Source of the DNA: Candidatus Moranbacteria bacterium CG_4_8_14_3_um_filter_34_16
GTDB lineage: Bacteria > Patescibacteriota > Minisyncoccia > Moranbacterales > UBA2206
NCBI GenBank assembly: GCA_002782345.1
Contig: PFHO01000065.1
Span: 1-22,054 of the forward strand
Direction: 5' to 3'
DNA: 22,054 bases
Part shown: positions 12,599-20,750 of the stretch, one piece after another
Layout: each line of letters starts with the position of its first letter
How positions within the stretch are numbered: position 1 is the stretch's first letter
Position numbers and translations under genes: made by a program
Notes under the pieces: model-generated
Seen by the model: the letters and a program-made list of their open reading frames with translations, nothing else
The model's database searches: none
What the model was told of the DNA's origin: nothing

Positions 12599-13270
12599 AT
12601 GCATCCCTATCAACAAACAGATATTTTAAACCCAATAATCAATTTCTTTCTTCAAAAAGGAGTTCCTTTTGACACTTTTATCTTAATTTTAATGCTTCCA
12701 ATAATAGCCACCTTTATCGCTTTTCTGCGCCAAGTGGTCGGGATTAAAGCTTTTGGAATTTATACCCCGCTTATAATAACTTTTGCTTTTTTAGCCACTA
12801 ACGGAATTAAATATGGAATTGCCATTTTTCTCACAGTCATTTTAGCGGGAATGATAATGCGTTTTATCTTGAAACCATTTCGCTTGCTTTATCTGCCTCG
12901 AGTAGCCATTATGCTTACAATTGTGGCTATTTTTCTTTTAGGTATTTTGGCACTTGGCGGAAATTTCAGAAGAACAGGGTTGGCTTCCGTTTCCATCTTT
13001 CCCATTCTTATTATGATAACTATTGTAGAAAAATTTGTCGCCGTTCAAATTGAAAAAGGAGATCGAATTGCCATTATATTGGCTATTGAAACTTTATTCA
13101 TTTCTATTTGCGGTTATTTTATCGCCAGCTCTCTTTGGATGATAAAAACTATCACTCTTTTTCCTTGGATTATTCTTTTTACTTTGCCTATTAATATATT
13201 TTTAGGGAAATGGACTGGTCTTAGACTATCTGAATATTTTCGTTTTAAAGAAATTTTCAAACATCTTTAA
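12599..13270 (+). CDS. 7-TM protein of the transglutaminase-associated type
   Basis: The 223-aa protein is almost wholly hydrophobic with about seven helices. VPFDTFILILMLPIIATFIA, RQVVGIKAFGIYTPLIITFA and PRVAIMLTIVAIFLLG match my memory of the Pfam family described as seven transmembrane helices usually fused to an inactive transglutaminase. Here the transglutaminase part is absent. In proteobacteria that protein sits next to an alpha-L-glutamate-ligase-like ATP-grasp protein and a RimB-like protease-fold protein. The next gene here supplies both of these as one fusion, which supports the assignment. It probably anchors the ligase system to the membrane. The gap to the next gene is 172 nt. 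Confidence 0.78.
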   Translation: MHPYQQTDILNPIINFFLQKGVPFDTFILILMLPIIATFIAFLRQVVGIKAFGIYTPLIITFAFLATNGIKYGIAIFLTVILAGMIMRFILKPFRLLYLPRVAIMLTIVAIFLLGILALGGNFRRTGLASVSIFPILIMITIVEKFVAVQIEKGDRIAIILAIETLFISICGYFIASSLWMIKTITLFPWIILFTLPINIFLGKWTGLRLSEYFRFKEIFKHL

Positions 13271-13442
13271 AATTTTTAATTAAACTTATGACTCACACAT
13301 TTTTTGAAAAAAATAATTTTATGAAACGTGCTAATCTTTATTGAATTTAAAATAAATATCCCAATTTCACTAACTATATTTTAGCAATTTTTTCCTTAAA
13401 ACGCCTAACTTTTGATATTTTTAAAATCTTTATTCTTCATTT

Positions 13443-14876
13443 ATGATACTTCGTTTTATTAAAAAAATTTTCCTTTATAAAAAAGCTCGTCATCAAATTT
13501 TAGGTATGAATTCCAGAAATCTTGACTTCATTCGCCCTTTTAATTTAAAAAAGGCCAAAGAAATAGCGGATAATAAATTGCTTAGCAAAAAAATTCTAAG
13601 AGAAAATGGCTTGGCGGTTCCCAATCTTATCGGCAGAATAAGAAGCCGAGAAGAATTGGAAAATTTCAATTGGCAGTCCCTTCCGGAAGGATTTGCACTA
13701 AAACCCAATCGCGGATTTGGCGGGGAAGGAATTTTGGTGGTTTATGGCAAAAAAAAAGATTTGGACAATGTCTGGATAAAGGCGGATGGATCATTGATAA
13801 CAGTTAATAGTCTCAAAAATCATATCAATAATATTTTAGATGGTTCCTTTTCTCTTTCCGGCACGCCGGATATCGCTTTTTTCGAAGAAAGATTGAAACT
13901 TTTGAAACTTTTCAAGCCTTATTGTTATAAAGGCATTCCCGATATCCGTATTATTGTTTTCAATAAAGTCCCCACTATGGCAATGCTCCGCCTTCCCACC
14001 AAACTTAGTAATGGGAAAGCCAATTTGCAACAAGGAGCTATCGGAGTGGGTATTGATATGTCAAGTGGTATCACAACTACGGCACTGTGGGGCAAGAAAA
14101 AAATTATTGAATATATTCCCGAAACGCGCCTACTTCTTTCCGGAATCAAAATTCCTTGTTGGAATGATATCTTAAGTTTAGCCATTCGTGCTCAAGAAAT
14201 TTCCAATATGGGATTTTTGGGAGCTGATATTGCAATAGACGAAAATAACGGTCCGATGATTATTGAACTCAATGCCAGACCGGGACTTTCCATCCAAATT
14301 GCCAATTTATCCGGGCTTAAAGAACGTCTCAAAAAAGTTTCTGGATTAAAAATAAAAACTGTTAGTCGTGGTATAAGAGTCGGCGCCGATCTTTTTGGCG
14401 GAGAAATTGAAGAAGAGTTGGAAGAAATTTCCGGAAAAAAAGTCATCAGTACCGTAGAAAAAGTAAAGTTGATTGGCAAAGATGGAAAGGAAATTGAGGT
14501 AGAGGCTAAAATTGACACAGGTGCATATTCAAGTTCATTGGATATTGAATTAGCAAATAAATTAGGTTATAAAACCGAGATTGAAAAATTTCAAAAATTT
14601 GATTTTTCTTGTTATGAAATAAAACCGGAAAATGAACAAAAAATAAAAAATTTTTTTGAAAAACAATATAAATCAAATTTGTCCGATATAAAAAATATTG
14701 CGGTTATTTTTTCCGCTAGTGGTTCTTCCATTCGTCCTGTAATAAAAATTAATTTTGAAATGAATAAAGAGCTGATAATCTCAAAAATAAATATTATAAA
14801 CAGAAAATCATTAAAGTATCCTTTAATTATAGGAAAAAGAGATTTAAAAAAATTTTTAATTGATGTAAATAAATAA
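13443..14876 (+). CDS. Alpha-L-glutamate-ligase-like ATP-grasp fused to a RimB-like retropepsin domain
   Basis: ATP-grasp ligases join a carboxylate to an amine through an acyl-phosphate. Residues 1-325 match the RimK-related alpha-L-glutamate-ligase-like group: GMNSRNLDFI (21-30), ADNKLLSKKILRENGLAVP (42-60), the loop KPNRGFGGEGI (87-97), PDIRIIVFNKVPTMAMLRLP, and metal/ATP residues in IIELNARPGL (Glu275, Asn277). Residues about 335-477 form a second domain with VEAKIDTGAYSSSL (Asp358-Thr-Gly-Ala) and a late LIIGKRDLKKF. This is the pattern of the RimB/retropepsin-like 'ATP-dependent zinc protease' family, usually a separate gene. The fusion implies that ligation and trimming act on one substrate. 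The next gene starts 5 nt after the stop. Confidence 0.85.
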   Translation: MILRFIKKIFLYKKARHQILGMNSRNLDFIRPFNLKKAKEIADNKLLSKKILRENGLAVPNLIGRIRSREELENFNWQSLPEGFALKPNRGFGGEGILVVYGKKKDLDNVWIKADGSLITVNSLKNHINNILDGSFSLSGTPDIAFFEERLKLLKLFKPYCYKGIPDIRIIVFNKVPTMAMLRLPTKLSNGKANLQQGAIGVGIDMSSGITTTALWGKKKIIEYIPETRLLLSGIKIPCWNDILSLAIRAQEISNMGFLGADIAIDENNGPMIIELNARPGLSIQIANLSGLKERLKKVSGLKIKTVSRGIRVGADLFGGEIEEELEEISGKKVISTVEKVKLIGKDGKEIEVEAKIDTGAYSSSLDIELANKLGYKTEIEKFQKFDFSCYEIKPENEQKIKNFFEKQYKSNLSDIKNIAVIFSASGSSIRPVIKINFEMNKELIISKINIINRKSLKYPLIIGKRDLKKFLIDVNK

Positions 14877-14881
14877 AACTT

Positions 14882-15832
14882 ATGTTGAAAAACCAAGCCA
14901 TTATCAAAACTGTAGTCAAGAATATGGGAGGAACTTTTGAAAAAATTATTCCTGAGAGAAATTATTTTTACATCAAAATAAACAATGAAAGGATTTTCAT
15001 TAATAGAAAATTTGTAATAAACAATAGCTTTTTTTCTAGAAAACAATTAACAAATTTTAAAGACCTAACCTACATACTCTTAAAAGAAAATAACATACCC
15101 ACCCCCAAAACAACTTGCTTTTACAGGGAAACTCTTAATAAAATTAATTTGGAAGAAAATCTTAAACAGCTTTCTTTTCCAATTGTTATAAAAGATGCCA
15201 ATGGTTCCAACAGCCTGGGTGTTTTTGTTAATATTGAAACACTTGAAGAAGCCAAAAAAATTATTCTTCAAGAAATAAAAAAATATTCTTGTCTCCTTGC
15301 TCAAGAAATGATTTTTGGGAAAGAATACAGAGTTTTGATTTTAGAAAATAAGGCGATTGGAGTTTTAGAAATGATTCCTCCGAGAATTTTTGGAAACGGA
15401 AAAAATACAGTCAAAGAACTGATAGAAAAAAAACAAAAAAAAACAAAAAAAACTCCTTTCAACAATGCTCTGGTAAAAATATTAAATGAACAAAAAGAAA
15501 AATTGACCAGTGTTCCAAAAGAAGGAAAGGAAATTTTTTTTAAAAAAAATTCTTGTCTTTCTGAGGGCGGAGAAACAAAAGACGCAACGGCTATTATCAA
15601 TAAAGAAATTGTATCCTTATGCGTAAAAGTAGCAAAAATTGTTGACAAAAAATTGGTAGGGTTAGATATTGTATGCGACGACATAAGAAAAAAAACCTCA
15701 GAACAAAATTTTAATGTCATAGAAGCAAATAGGAGGCCGGATATATATATTCACTACAATCCCACTTTTGGAGAAACAAGAAATGTCGTAAAAAACATCG
15801 TTGAATTTATTTTAAAACTAAAAAAGTTGTAA
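14882..15832 (+). CDS. ATP-grasp ligase, cyanophycin-synthetase/GshF-like
   Basis: The 316-aa protein has an N-terminal small domain (1-60), then the ATP-grasp core: FPIVIKDANGSNSLGVFV (99-116), LLAQEMIFGKEYRVLILENKAIGVLEM (138-164), PPRIFGNGKNTVKELIE (166-182), LSEGGETKDAT (226-236), VGLDIVCDD (259-267) and VIEANRRPDI (Glu281, Asn283). The GNGKNTVKELIE and SEGG.T-D segments are typical of the ATP-grasp part of cyanophycin synthetase and bifunctional glutathione synthase rather than RimK. The Mur-ligase half of cyanophycin synthetase is absent, so this is a stand-alone ligase. It is likely to add an amino acid to a peptide; the substrate cannot be read from sequence. It is cotranscribed with the fusion protein upstream (5-nt gap). 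Confidence 0.8.
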   Translation: MLKNQAIIKTVVKNMGGTFEKIIPERNYFYIKINNERIFINRKFVINNSFFSRKQLTNFKDLTYILLKENNIPTPKTTCFYRETLNKINLEENLKQLSFPIVIKDANGSNSLGVFVNIETLEEAKKIILQEIKKYSCLLAQEMIFGKEYRVLILENKAIGVLEMIPPRIFGNGKNTVKELIEKKQKKTKKTPFNNALVKILNEQKEKLTSVPKEGKEIFFKKNSCLSEGGETKDATAIINKEIVSLCVKVAKIVDKKLVGLDIVCDDIRKKTSEQNFNVIEANRRPDIYIHYNPTFGETRNVVKNIVEFILKLKKL

Positions 15833-15848
15833 AAAACGCAGATTTTAT

Positions 15849-15877
15849 TTCAAATTGTATCGTAAATAATTTATAAT
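15849..15877 (+). promoter_or_regulatory. Internal promoter candidate before the RimK-like pair
   Basis: A perfect TATAAT (15872-15877) stands 17 nt after TTCAAA (15849-15854) in the only sizeable gap among the four ligase genes downstream of 13443. RNA would start about 6 nt before the ATG at 15890, a nearly leaderless layout like that of the tandem PilB gene. Confidence 0.4.
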
Positions 15878-15889
15878 AATTTTAAAAAA

Positions 15890-16756
15890 ATGAAATTTCT
15901 AATAGTCAGTTCAAAAATAAGCGAACTTACAAAAGATTTGATAAATGAGATTAAACTAAACAATCACACCTACAATTTTTCAAGGACAAAAGATTTTATC
16001 CTGGAACTTGATAACAATAAATTCAAAGCAAGCACCTCCAAAATTCCCGATTTGTTTGATTTTGATATTTATCTTTTTCGCTCATTTTCCAAAAATATGA
16101 CAAACTCAAGAATTTTTATTGAAGAACTTAGACTTAGAAAAAAAATTGTCATAGAAGGTTGCGTTTCCGATAATTACATTAACAGTAAATTTGCCGAGGG
16201 AGTAAGATTAACAAGAAATGGCATCAACTATCCGCAAACTTATCAGATACCGGATTTGAAAAATACAAAAAATCTTCCAAAGAATATTTTCCCCGTTATC
16301 ATTAAGCCTTCCGACGGTTCAAAAGGTCGAGATATTAAAATTATAAAAAACAAAATTGAACTGAAAAAAATCCTTGCAAAAACATCCGAAGATTTTCTTA
16401 TTCAAGAATATCTGAAAATTAAATGGGATTTGCGAGTTTTTGTTGTTAACGGCAAAGCTTTGGGCGGGATAAAAAGACATATTTTGAAAGGAGATTGTCG
16501 CTCAAACGCATCTCTAGGCTCAAAATTTGAAAACTTTGATTTAACGCCGGAAATTAAAAAAATAGCTGAAAAAGCCACCAAAATAATGCGCTATGAGGTG
16601 GCGGGAGTTGATTTGGCTTGGCCTGAAAACAAGAAAAAATGGTATGTTTTTGAAGTCAATATTTCTCCTCAATGGAAAGCGTTCAAAAACGCAACCAACA
16701 TCAATCCGGCAAAATACATCATAAAAAGAGCTATTGAAATGTATAACAAAAAATAA
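15890..16756 (+). CDS. RimK-like ATP-grasp ligase 1
   Basis: The 288-aa size and motifs are those of RimK-type ligases, which add glutamate or other amino acids to peptide C-termini or small acceptors. An N-terminal pre-ATP-grasp domain (1-95) includes DIYLFRSFSK. The core has FPVIIKPSDGSKGRDI (134-149), LIQEYLKIKWDLRVFVVNGKALGGIKR (170-196), GDCRSNASLGSK (201-212), VAGVDLAWPE (237-246) and VFEVNISPQWKAFKNATNIN (Glu255, Asn257). The catalytic Arg and metal ligands look complete. The next ligase starts 5 nt after its stop and has the same motifs, so the two are a translationally coupled pair. Its acceptor is unknown. Confidence 0.83.
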   Translation: MKFLIVSSKISELTKDLINEIKLNNHTYNFSRTKDFILELDNNKFKASTSKIPDLFDFDIYLFRSFSKNMTNSRIFIEELRLRKKIVIEGCVSDNYINSKFAEGVRLTRNGINYPQTYQIPDLKNTKNLPKNIFPVIIKPSDGSKGRDIKIIKNKIELKKILAKTSEDFLIQEYLKIKWDLRVFVVNGKALGGIKRHILKGDCRSNASLGSKFENFDLTPEIKKIAEKATKIMRYEVAGVDLAWPENKKKWYVFEVNISPQWKAFKNATNINPAKYIIKRAIEMYNKK

Positions 16757-16761
16757 CTTCT

Positions 16762-17661
16762 ATGGCTAAAAAAATATTCGCTTTTTATTCAAATTATTCA
16801 GATAGTCGCATTGATCGTTTTCGCCAGGAAACTAAGAAAAAAAATATAGAATTTAAGAGTTATAACTTTAATAAGGATTTAATGATGACAGAAAGAGGTC
16901 TTATTAAAATAAAAAATAATCAAACAATCAATTTGGATAAAGATTATTTTTGTTGGATTTTTTCAAATTCCATGCTTAGCCATTATTTTGAAAAACTTTA
17001 CGCTAAAAATGCCAATTTTGTTTGGCCTTCTCGTGCGGTAGCAGATTTTTCCGATAAAATGTACACCAATCATTTCTTTAAAACCATTAATGTCAAAACT
17101 CCCAAAACAATTCTCCTATCTCAAAATGAAGAAACTCTTCTTTTAAAAGTGAACTATGTTGGAGGTTTCCCTTGTATTATAAAAAAGGTTTTTGGAACAG
17201 GTGGAGTTGAAGTGGGAATAGTAAATTCTCTAGATGATTTAAAATTTTTTGTTAAAAATTTTTATCAAAAAAAGTTTAACAAAAATTTTTCTCCTTTTCT
17301 CAGAGCATCTTTTGCGCTTCAAGAATATATAAAAAATACCAACGGAAATGACTACCGTGTTTTATGTTTGGATGGCAAAATAATCGGCGGAATAAAAAGA
17401 AGTTCTCAAAATGGAGACTTTAGAGCCAATATTTCTTTGGGAGGAAAAGCAGAAAATCTTCCTATTGATGAAAAATTGAAAAAAATTTGCCAAAAAATAC
17501 TAAGAAAAAGAAATTTTTTTTATGCCGGAATTGATTTTATCAAAAAAGACACTGAGTATTTAGCTATTGAGATAAATACCTCCGCTCAATTTCAAGAATT
17601 TGAGCAAGCAACTGGAATAAATGTGGCAGGAAAAATAATTGAAACAATGATATCTAAATAG
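16762..17661 (+). CDS. RimK-like ATP-grasp ligase 2
   Basis: A 299-aa relative of the preceding gene. The N-terminal part (1-95) is divergent. The core has GGFPCIIKKVFGTGGVEVGIV (134-154), ALQEYIKNTNGNDYRVLCLD (185-204), GKIIGGIKRSSQNGDFRANI (205-224), YAGIDFIKKD (254-263) and AIEINTSAQFQEFEQATGIN (Glu270, Asn272). The glycine-rich loop reads GTGGVEVG instead of DGSKGRDI, so the two ligases probably differ in ATP-loop detail or substrate. It ends the ligase series; 94 AT-rich nt separate it from the penicillin-binding protein gene. No Shine-Dalgarno is visible. Confidence 0.82.
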   Translation: MAKKIFAFYSNYSDSRIDRFRQETKKKNIEFKSYNFNKDLMMTERGLIKIKNNQTINLDKDYFCWIFSNSMLSHYFEKLYAKNANFVWPSRAVADFSDKMYTNHFFKTINVKTPKTILLSQNEETLLLKVNYVGGFPCIIKKVFGTGGVEVGIVNSLDDLKFFVKNFYQKKFNKNFSPFLRASFALQEYIKNTNGNDYRVLCLDGKIIGGIKRSSQNGDFRANISLGGKAENLPIDEKLKKICQKILRKRNFFYAGIDFIKKDTEYLAIEINTSAQFQEFEQATGINVAGKIIETMISK

Positions 17662-17755
17662 AATTTGTTTCTAATTTCTCAAAATAATTCCATTCGAAAG
17701 ATATTACTTTTTATACTAAAATACAAAGAACCTTAAATATTCAAAAAGTTATTTT

Positions 17756-20335
17756 ATGCGTATATTTTCACCTCAAAAAAAATCTTCTCAAGATAATTTT
17801 CTTGATGCAAATTCAAATAAATCTCTAATTTTCAAAACGCCTAAGAAAAATTTTCTAAAAAAAATCAATTGGAAGTTTTTGAGGAAATCTTTTTTGATTT
17901 TTACCGGCACAATTTTATTTTTTATCATTGGAATTTTTGCCTATTTCGCCAAAGATCTTCCCAGTCCCGGAAATCTCAATAATCGCTTTGTGGCTGAATC
18001 TACCAAAATTTATGATCGCACCGGAAATCATATTCTTTACGAAATTCACGGAGAAGAAAAACGCACTCAAATCTCTCTTTCTCAAATTCCCGAAAGTGTC
18101 AAATACGCTACTATATCATTAGAAGATCAAAATTTTTACAATCATTACGGCATTGAGATAAAAGGAATCGTTCGCGCCGCTCTCAAAGATGTTATCAATT
18201 TGGGCACCGCTCAAGGAGGTTCCACCATCACTCAGCAACTTATTAAACGTTCTCTTCTCACTTCTCAAAAAACTTTTACTCGTAAAGTTAAGGAAGTTAT
18301 TTTGGCAATTGAATTAGAACAAAAATTTGAAAAAGATGAAATTTTGGAAATGTATCTCAATGAAATTCCCTATGGTTCTAATGCCTATGGCATTGAAGCC
18401 GCCGCTCAAACTTTTTTTTCTAAATCTGCCAAAGATCTTTCATTGGATGAATCCGCTCTTTTGGCATCTCTTCCTAAAGCACCTACTTATTATTCCCCTC
18501 TTGGTTCTCATTTGGAAGATTTAAAATCTCGTCAGGAATATGCTCTAACTAGAATGAGCGATTTGGGATATATTACCAAACAACAAGCGCTTGAAGCCAA
18601 ATCAGTCAATGTTATAGAAAAGATAAACCCGCGTCGTGAAAATATTCAAGCACCTCATTTTGTTATGTATATTAAAGAATATTTGGAAGAAAAATACGGC
18701 GGACAAGTTATTGAAGAAAAAGGTTTAAAAGTTTATACCACATTAGATTGGGAAAAACAACAAATAGCAGAAAAAGCTGTTCGCGAAGGAGCAGAAAAAA
18801 ATATTACTAAATATAAAGCGGAAAATGCTTCTCTTGTGGCGATAGATGCAAAAACCGGACAAATTTTGGCAATGGTAGGTTCCAAAGACTATTTTGACAA
18901 ATCAATAGACGGACAAGTAAATGTAGCCATTCGCGATCGTCAACCGGGTTCTTCTTTTAAACCTTATGTTTATCTAACCGCTTTTTCCAAGGGTTACACT
19001 CCAGAAACTCAAATTTGGGATGTGGACACAAATTTTTCCACCGAAGAAGGAAAAGAATATAATCCGAAAAATTATGATGGGAAAAATAGCGGTCTCTTGC
19101 AGATTAAAAATGCTTTGGCAATGTCTTTGAATGTTCCAGCAGTTAAAGTTCTTTATTTGGCAGGAGTTAAAGATTCAGTGGAAACTGCTAAAAAAATGGG
19201 CATCACTTCTTTAAATTATCCTGATCGTTACGGACTTTCTTTGGTGTTGGGAGGAGGAGAAGTAAAACTTTTAGATCATGTCAGCGCTTATTCTACCTTA
19301 GCCACCGGCGGAATTTATCATAAAAAAACCGCTATTCTTCGTATAGAAAACAAAGAAGGAAATCTCTTGGAAGAATATATGTCCGATCCTGGAATAAGAG
19401 TGATAGATGAAAAATATATCACTATGTTAGATTCTATTTTATCTGACAATTCTTTACGTGCACCTGTTTTTGGAGAAAACAATCCACTGAAATTTTCAGA
19501 TCGTCCCGTCGCCGCAAAAACTGGTACCACTAATGAATGGCGCGATGGCTGGACAATCGGTTACACTCCTTCATTGACAGTTGGAGTTTGGGCAGGAAAT
19601 AACGACAATACTGCCATGGCGGAAGGTTCTGACGGATCTTATGTCGCCGCTCCTATTTGGCGACAATTTATGGATGAAGCTCTTAAAAACTATTCTATTG
19701 AAAAATTTCCCAAGTATGAACCAGAAAAAACCGGCAAAGATGTTTTAGACGGAAAAATAGAAAAAAAAGTTGAACTTAAAGTTTGCAAAATTCCAGGCAC
19801 AAAAAATGATTATTGTTTAGCTAATGACAACTGCCCTGGAAGCAAGATAGAAAAAGAAAAATTTTCCGAAGTCCATTCTATTTTATATTATGTCAAAAAA
19901 GACGATCCTCGCAGCGATCCGCCTAAAAATTCCGATGAATATGATTCTCAGTTTAAAAATTGGGAAAAAGCCATTAAAAAATGGGTTAAAAATAATAAAG
20001 ATTACAAAGACGCACCTCCGGAAGATGAATGCAAAGAAAGCGATTTTGAAAAATATAAGCCATCGGTAAAAATTGAATCACCTTCTAACGGAGAATCCAT
20101 AACCTCTCCTGAATTTTCAATAAAAGTAAGTTCCTCAGCAGAGTTCGGCGTGAACAATTTAATCCTTTATATTAACGGAAATGAAGCAACTTCAACAGAA
20201 AATTCTTCCATAAATTACACTTATTCAGTTCCGGAAAACAAAAAAAATTCCACTCTAAAAATCAAAGCGGAAATTAAAGACAAAAATGACAATAGCGATT
20301 CAGAAGAAATTGAAATCAATACAGTTATTCCTTGA
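17756..20335 (+). CDS. Class A penicillin-binding protein (glycosyltransferase plus transpeptidase)
   Basis: A bifunctional peptidoglycan synthase of the PBP1A type: it polymerises glycan strands from lipid II and cross-links their peptides outside the membrane. The 859-aa chain has a cytoplasmic tail (1-45), one membrane helix (about 46-68), a GT51 domain with catalytic Glu123 in LEDQNFYNHYGIE and GGSTITQQLIKR, and a transpeptidase domain with Ser399-S-F-Lys402, Ser457-L-Asn459 and Lys588-T-G-T. All key residues are present. After about residue 660 there is a Cys-containing linker (VCKIPGTKNDYC...NDNCPG...DECKESD) and a C-terminal Ig-like domain (about 770-859) that may bind the wall or a partner. 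It lies directly downstream of the ligase cluster on the same strand. Confidence 0.95.
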   Translation: MRIFSPQKKSSQDNFLDANSNKSLIFKTPKKNFLKKINWKFLRKSFLIFTGTILFFIIGIFAYFAKDLPSPGNLNNRFVAESTKIYDRTGNHILYEIHGEEKRTQISLSQIPESVKYATISLEDQNFYNHYGIEIKGIVRAALKDVINLGTAQGGSTITQQLIKRSLLTSQKTFTRKVKEVILAIELEQKFEKDEILEMYLNEIPYGSNAYGIEAAAQTFFSKSAKDLSLDESALLASLPKAPTYYSPLGSHLEDLKSRQEYALTRMSDLGYITKQQALEAKSVNVIEKINPRRENIQAPHFVMYIKEYLEEKYGGQVIEEKGLKVYTTLDWEKQQIAEKAVREGAEKNITKYKAENASLVAIDAKTGQILAMVGSKDYFDKSIDGQVNVAIRDRQPGSSFKPYVYLTAFSKGYTPETQIWDVDTNFSTEEGKEYNPKNYDGKNSGLLQIKNALAMSLNVPAVKVLYLAGVKDSVETAKKMGITSLNYPDRYGLSLVLGGGEVKLLDHVSAYSTLATGGIYHKKTAILRIENKEGNLLEEYMSDPGIRVIDEKYITMLDSILSDNSLRAPVFGENNPLKFSDRPVAAKTGTTNEWRDGWTIGYTPSLTVGVWAGNNDNTAMAEGSDGSYVAAPIWRQFMDEALKNYSIEKFPKYEPEKTGKDVLDGKIEKKVELKVCKIPGTKNDYCLANDNCPGSKIEKEKFSEVHSILYYVKKDDPRSDPPKNSDEYDSQFKNWEKAIKKWVKNNKDYKDAPPEDECKESDFEKYKPSVKIESPSNGESITSPEFSIKVSSSAEFGVNNLILYINGNEATSTENSSINYTYSVPENKKNSTLKIKAEIKDKNDNSDSEEIEINTVIP

Positions 20336-20353
20336 TAAATATTGCTTCTAAAA

Positions 20354-20635
20354 TTATTTAGTTTTAATTTCTGAAATAACTTCTTTTCCTAATTTCCGAT
20401 TAATTTTCTTTATAATTCCCACTCGGTTGGTCCAAAGTTCGCTCGCCCAAGTAGCACTCTTAGATCTCACAAAAAGAGTTTTGTTTTTCAAAAAATCCGC
20501 ACTGAACTTTGACACGCCCACATTGCCAAACTCTTCTTGAATGATTTTTTCAAAAATATAAAAAACATCCTTGTCGGAAAAAGAAAATCTTTGAGAAATT
20601 TTCTTTTTTTTGAGAAGGCTAGCAATAGATTTCAT
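20354..20635 (-). CDS. DUF721/DciA-like protein
   Basis: The 93-aa product (FVRSKSATWASELWTNRVGIIKKIN in its second half) has the V-x-S-x-x-WA-x-E-L pattern of the DUF721 family, which includes DciA, the loader of the replicative helicase DnaB in bacteria that lack DnaC. It is compact: the domain fills the protein. The ATG at 20635 is not preceded by a Shine-Dalgarno. The gene converges with the penicillin-binding protein gene, with 18 nt between the stops. A weak minus-strand promoter (TTTTAC, 16 nt, TATAAA) is visible near 20651-20678. Family assignment is fairly sure; a DciA role is inferred. Confidence 0.72.
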   Translation of the reverse strand: MKSIASLLKKKKISQRFSFSDKDVFYIFEKIIQEEFGNVGVSKFSADFLKNKTLFVRSKSATWASELWTNRVGIIKKINRKLGKEVISEIKTK

Positions 20636-20750
20636 AAATTTTTATGTTTTTTATATCGTTTAGAATTCATAGTAAAATAAAAGAAATAAAAATCTTACTA
20701 CACTGCCAAAACAGAAAAAGGGGAACTTTAATAAAAATTTCTGATTATTT

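Noticed and set aside
13288..13344. 18-codon ORF between the 7-TM gene and the first ligase, as a precursor peptide
   Set aside because: No ribosome binding site and no recognisable core or leader motif; frames of this length are expected by chance in AT-rich sequence.
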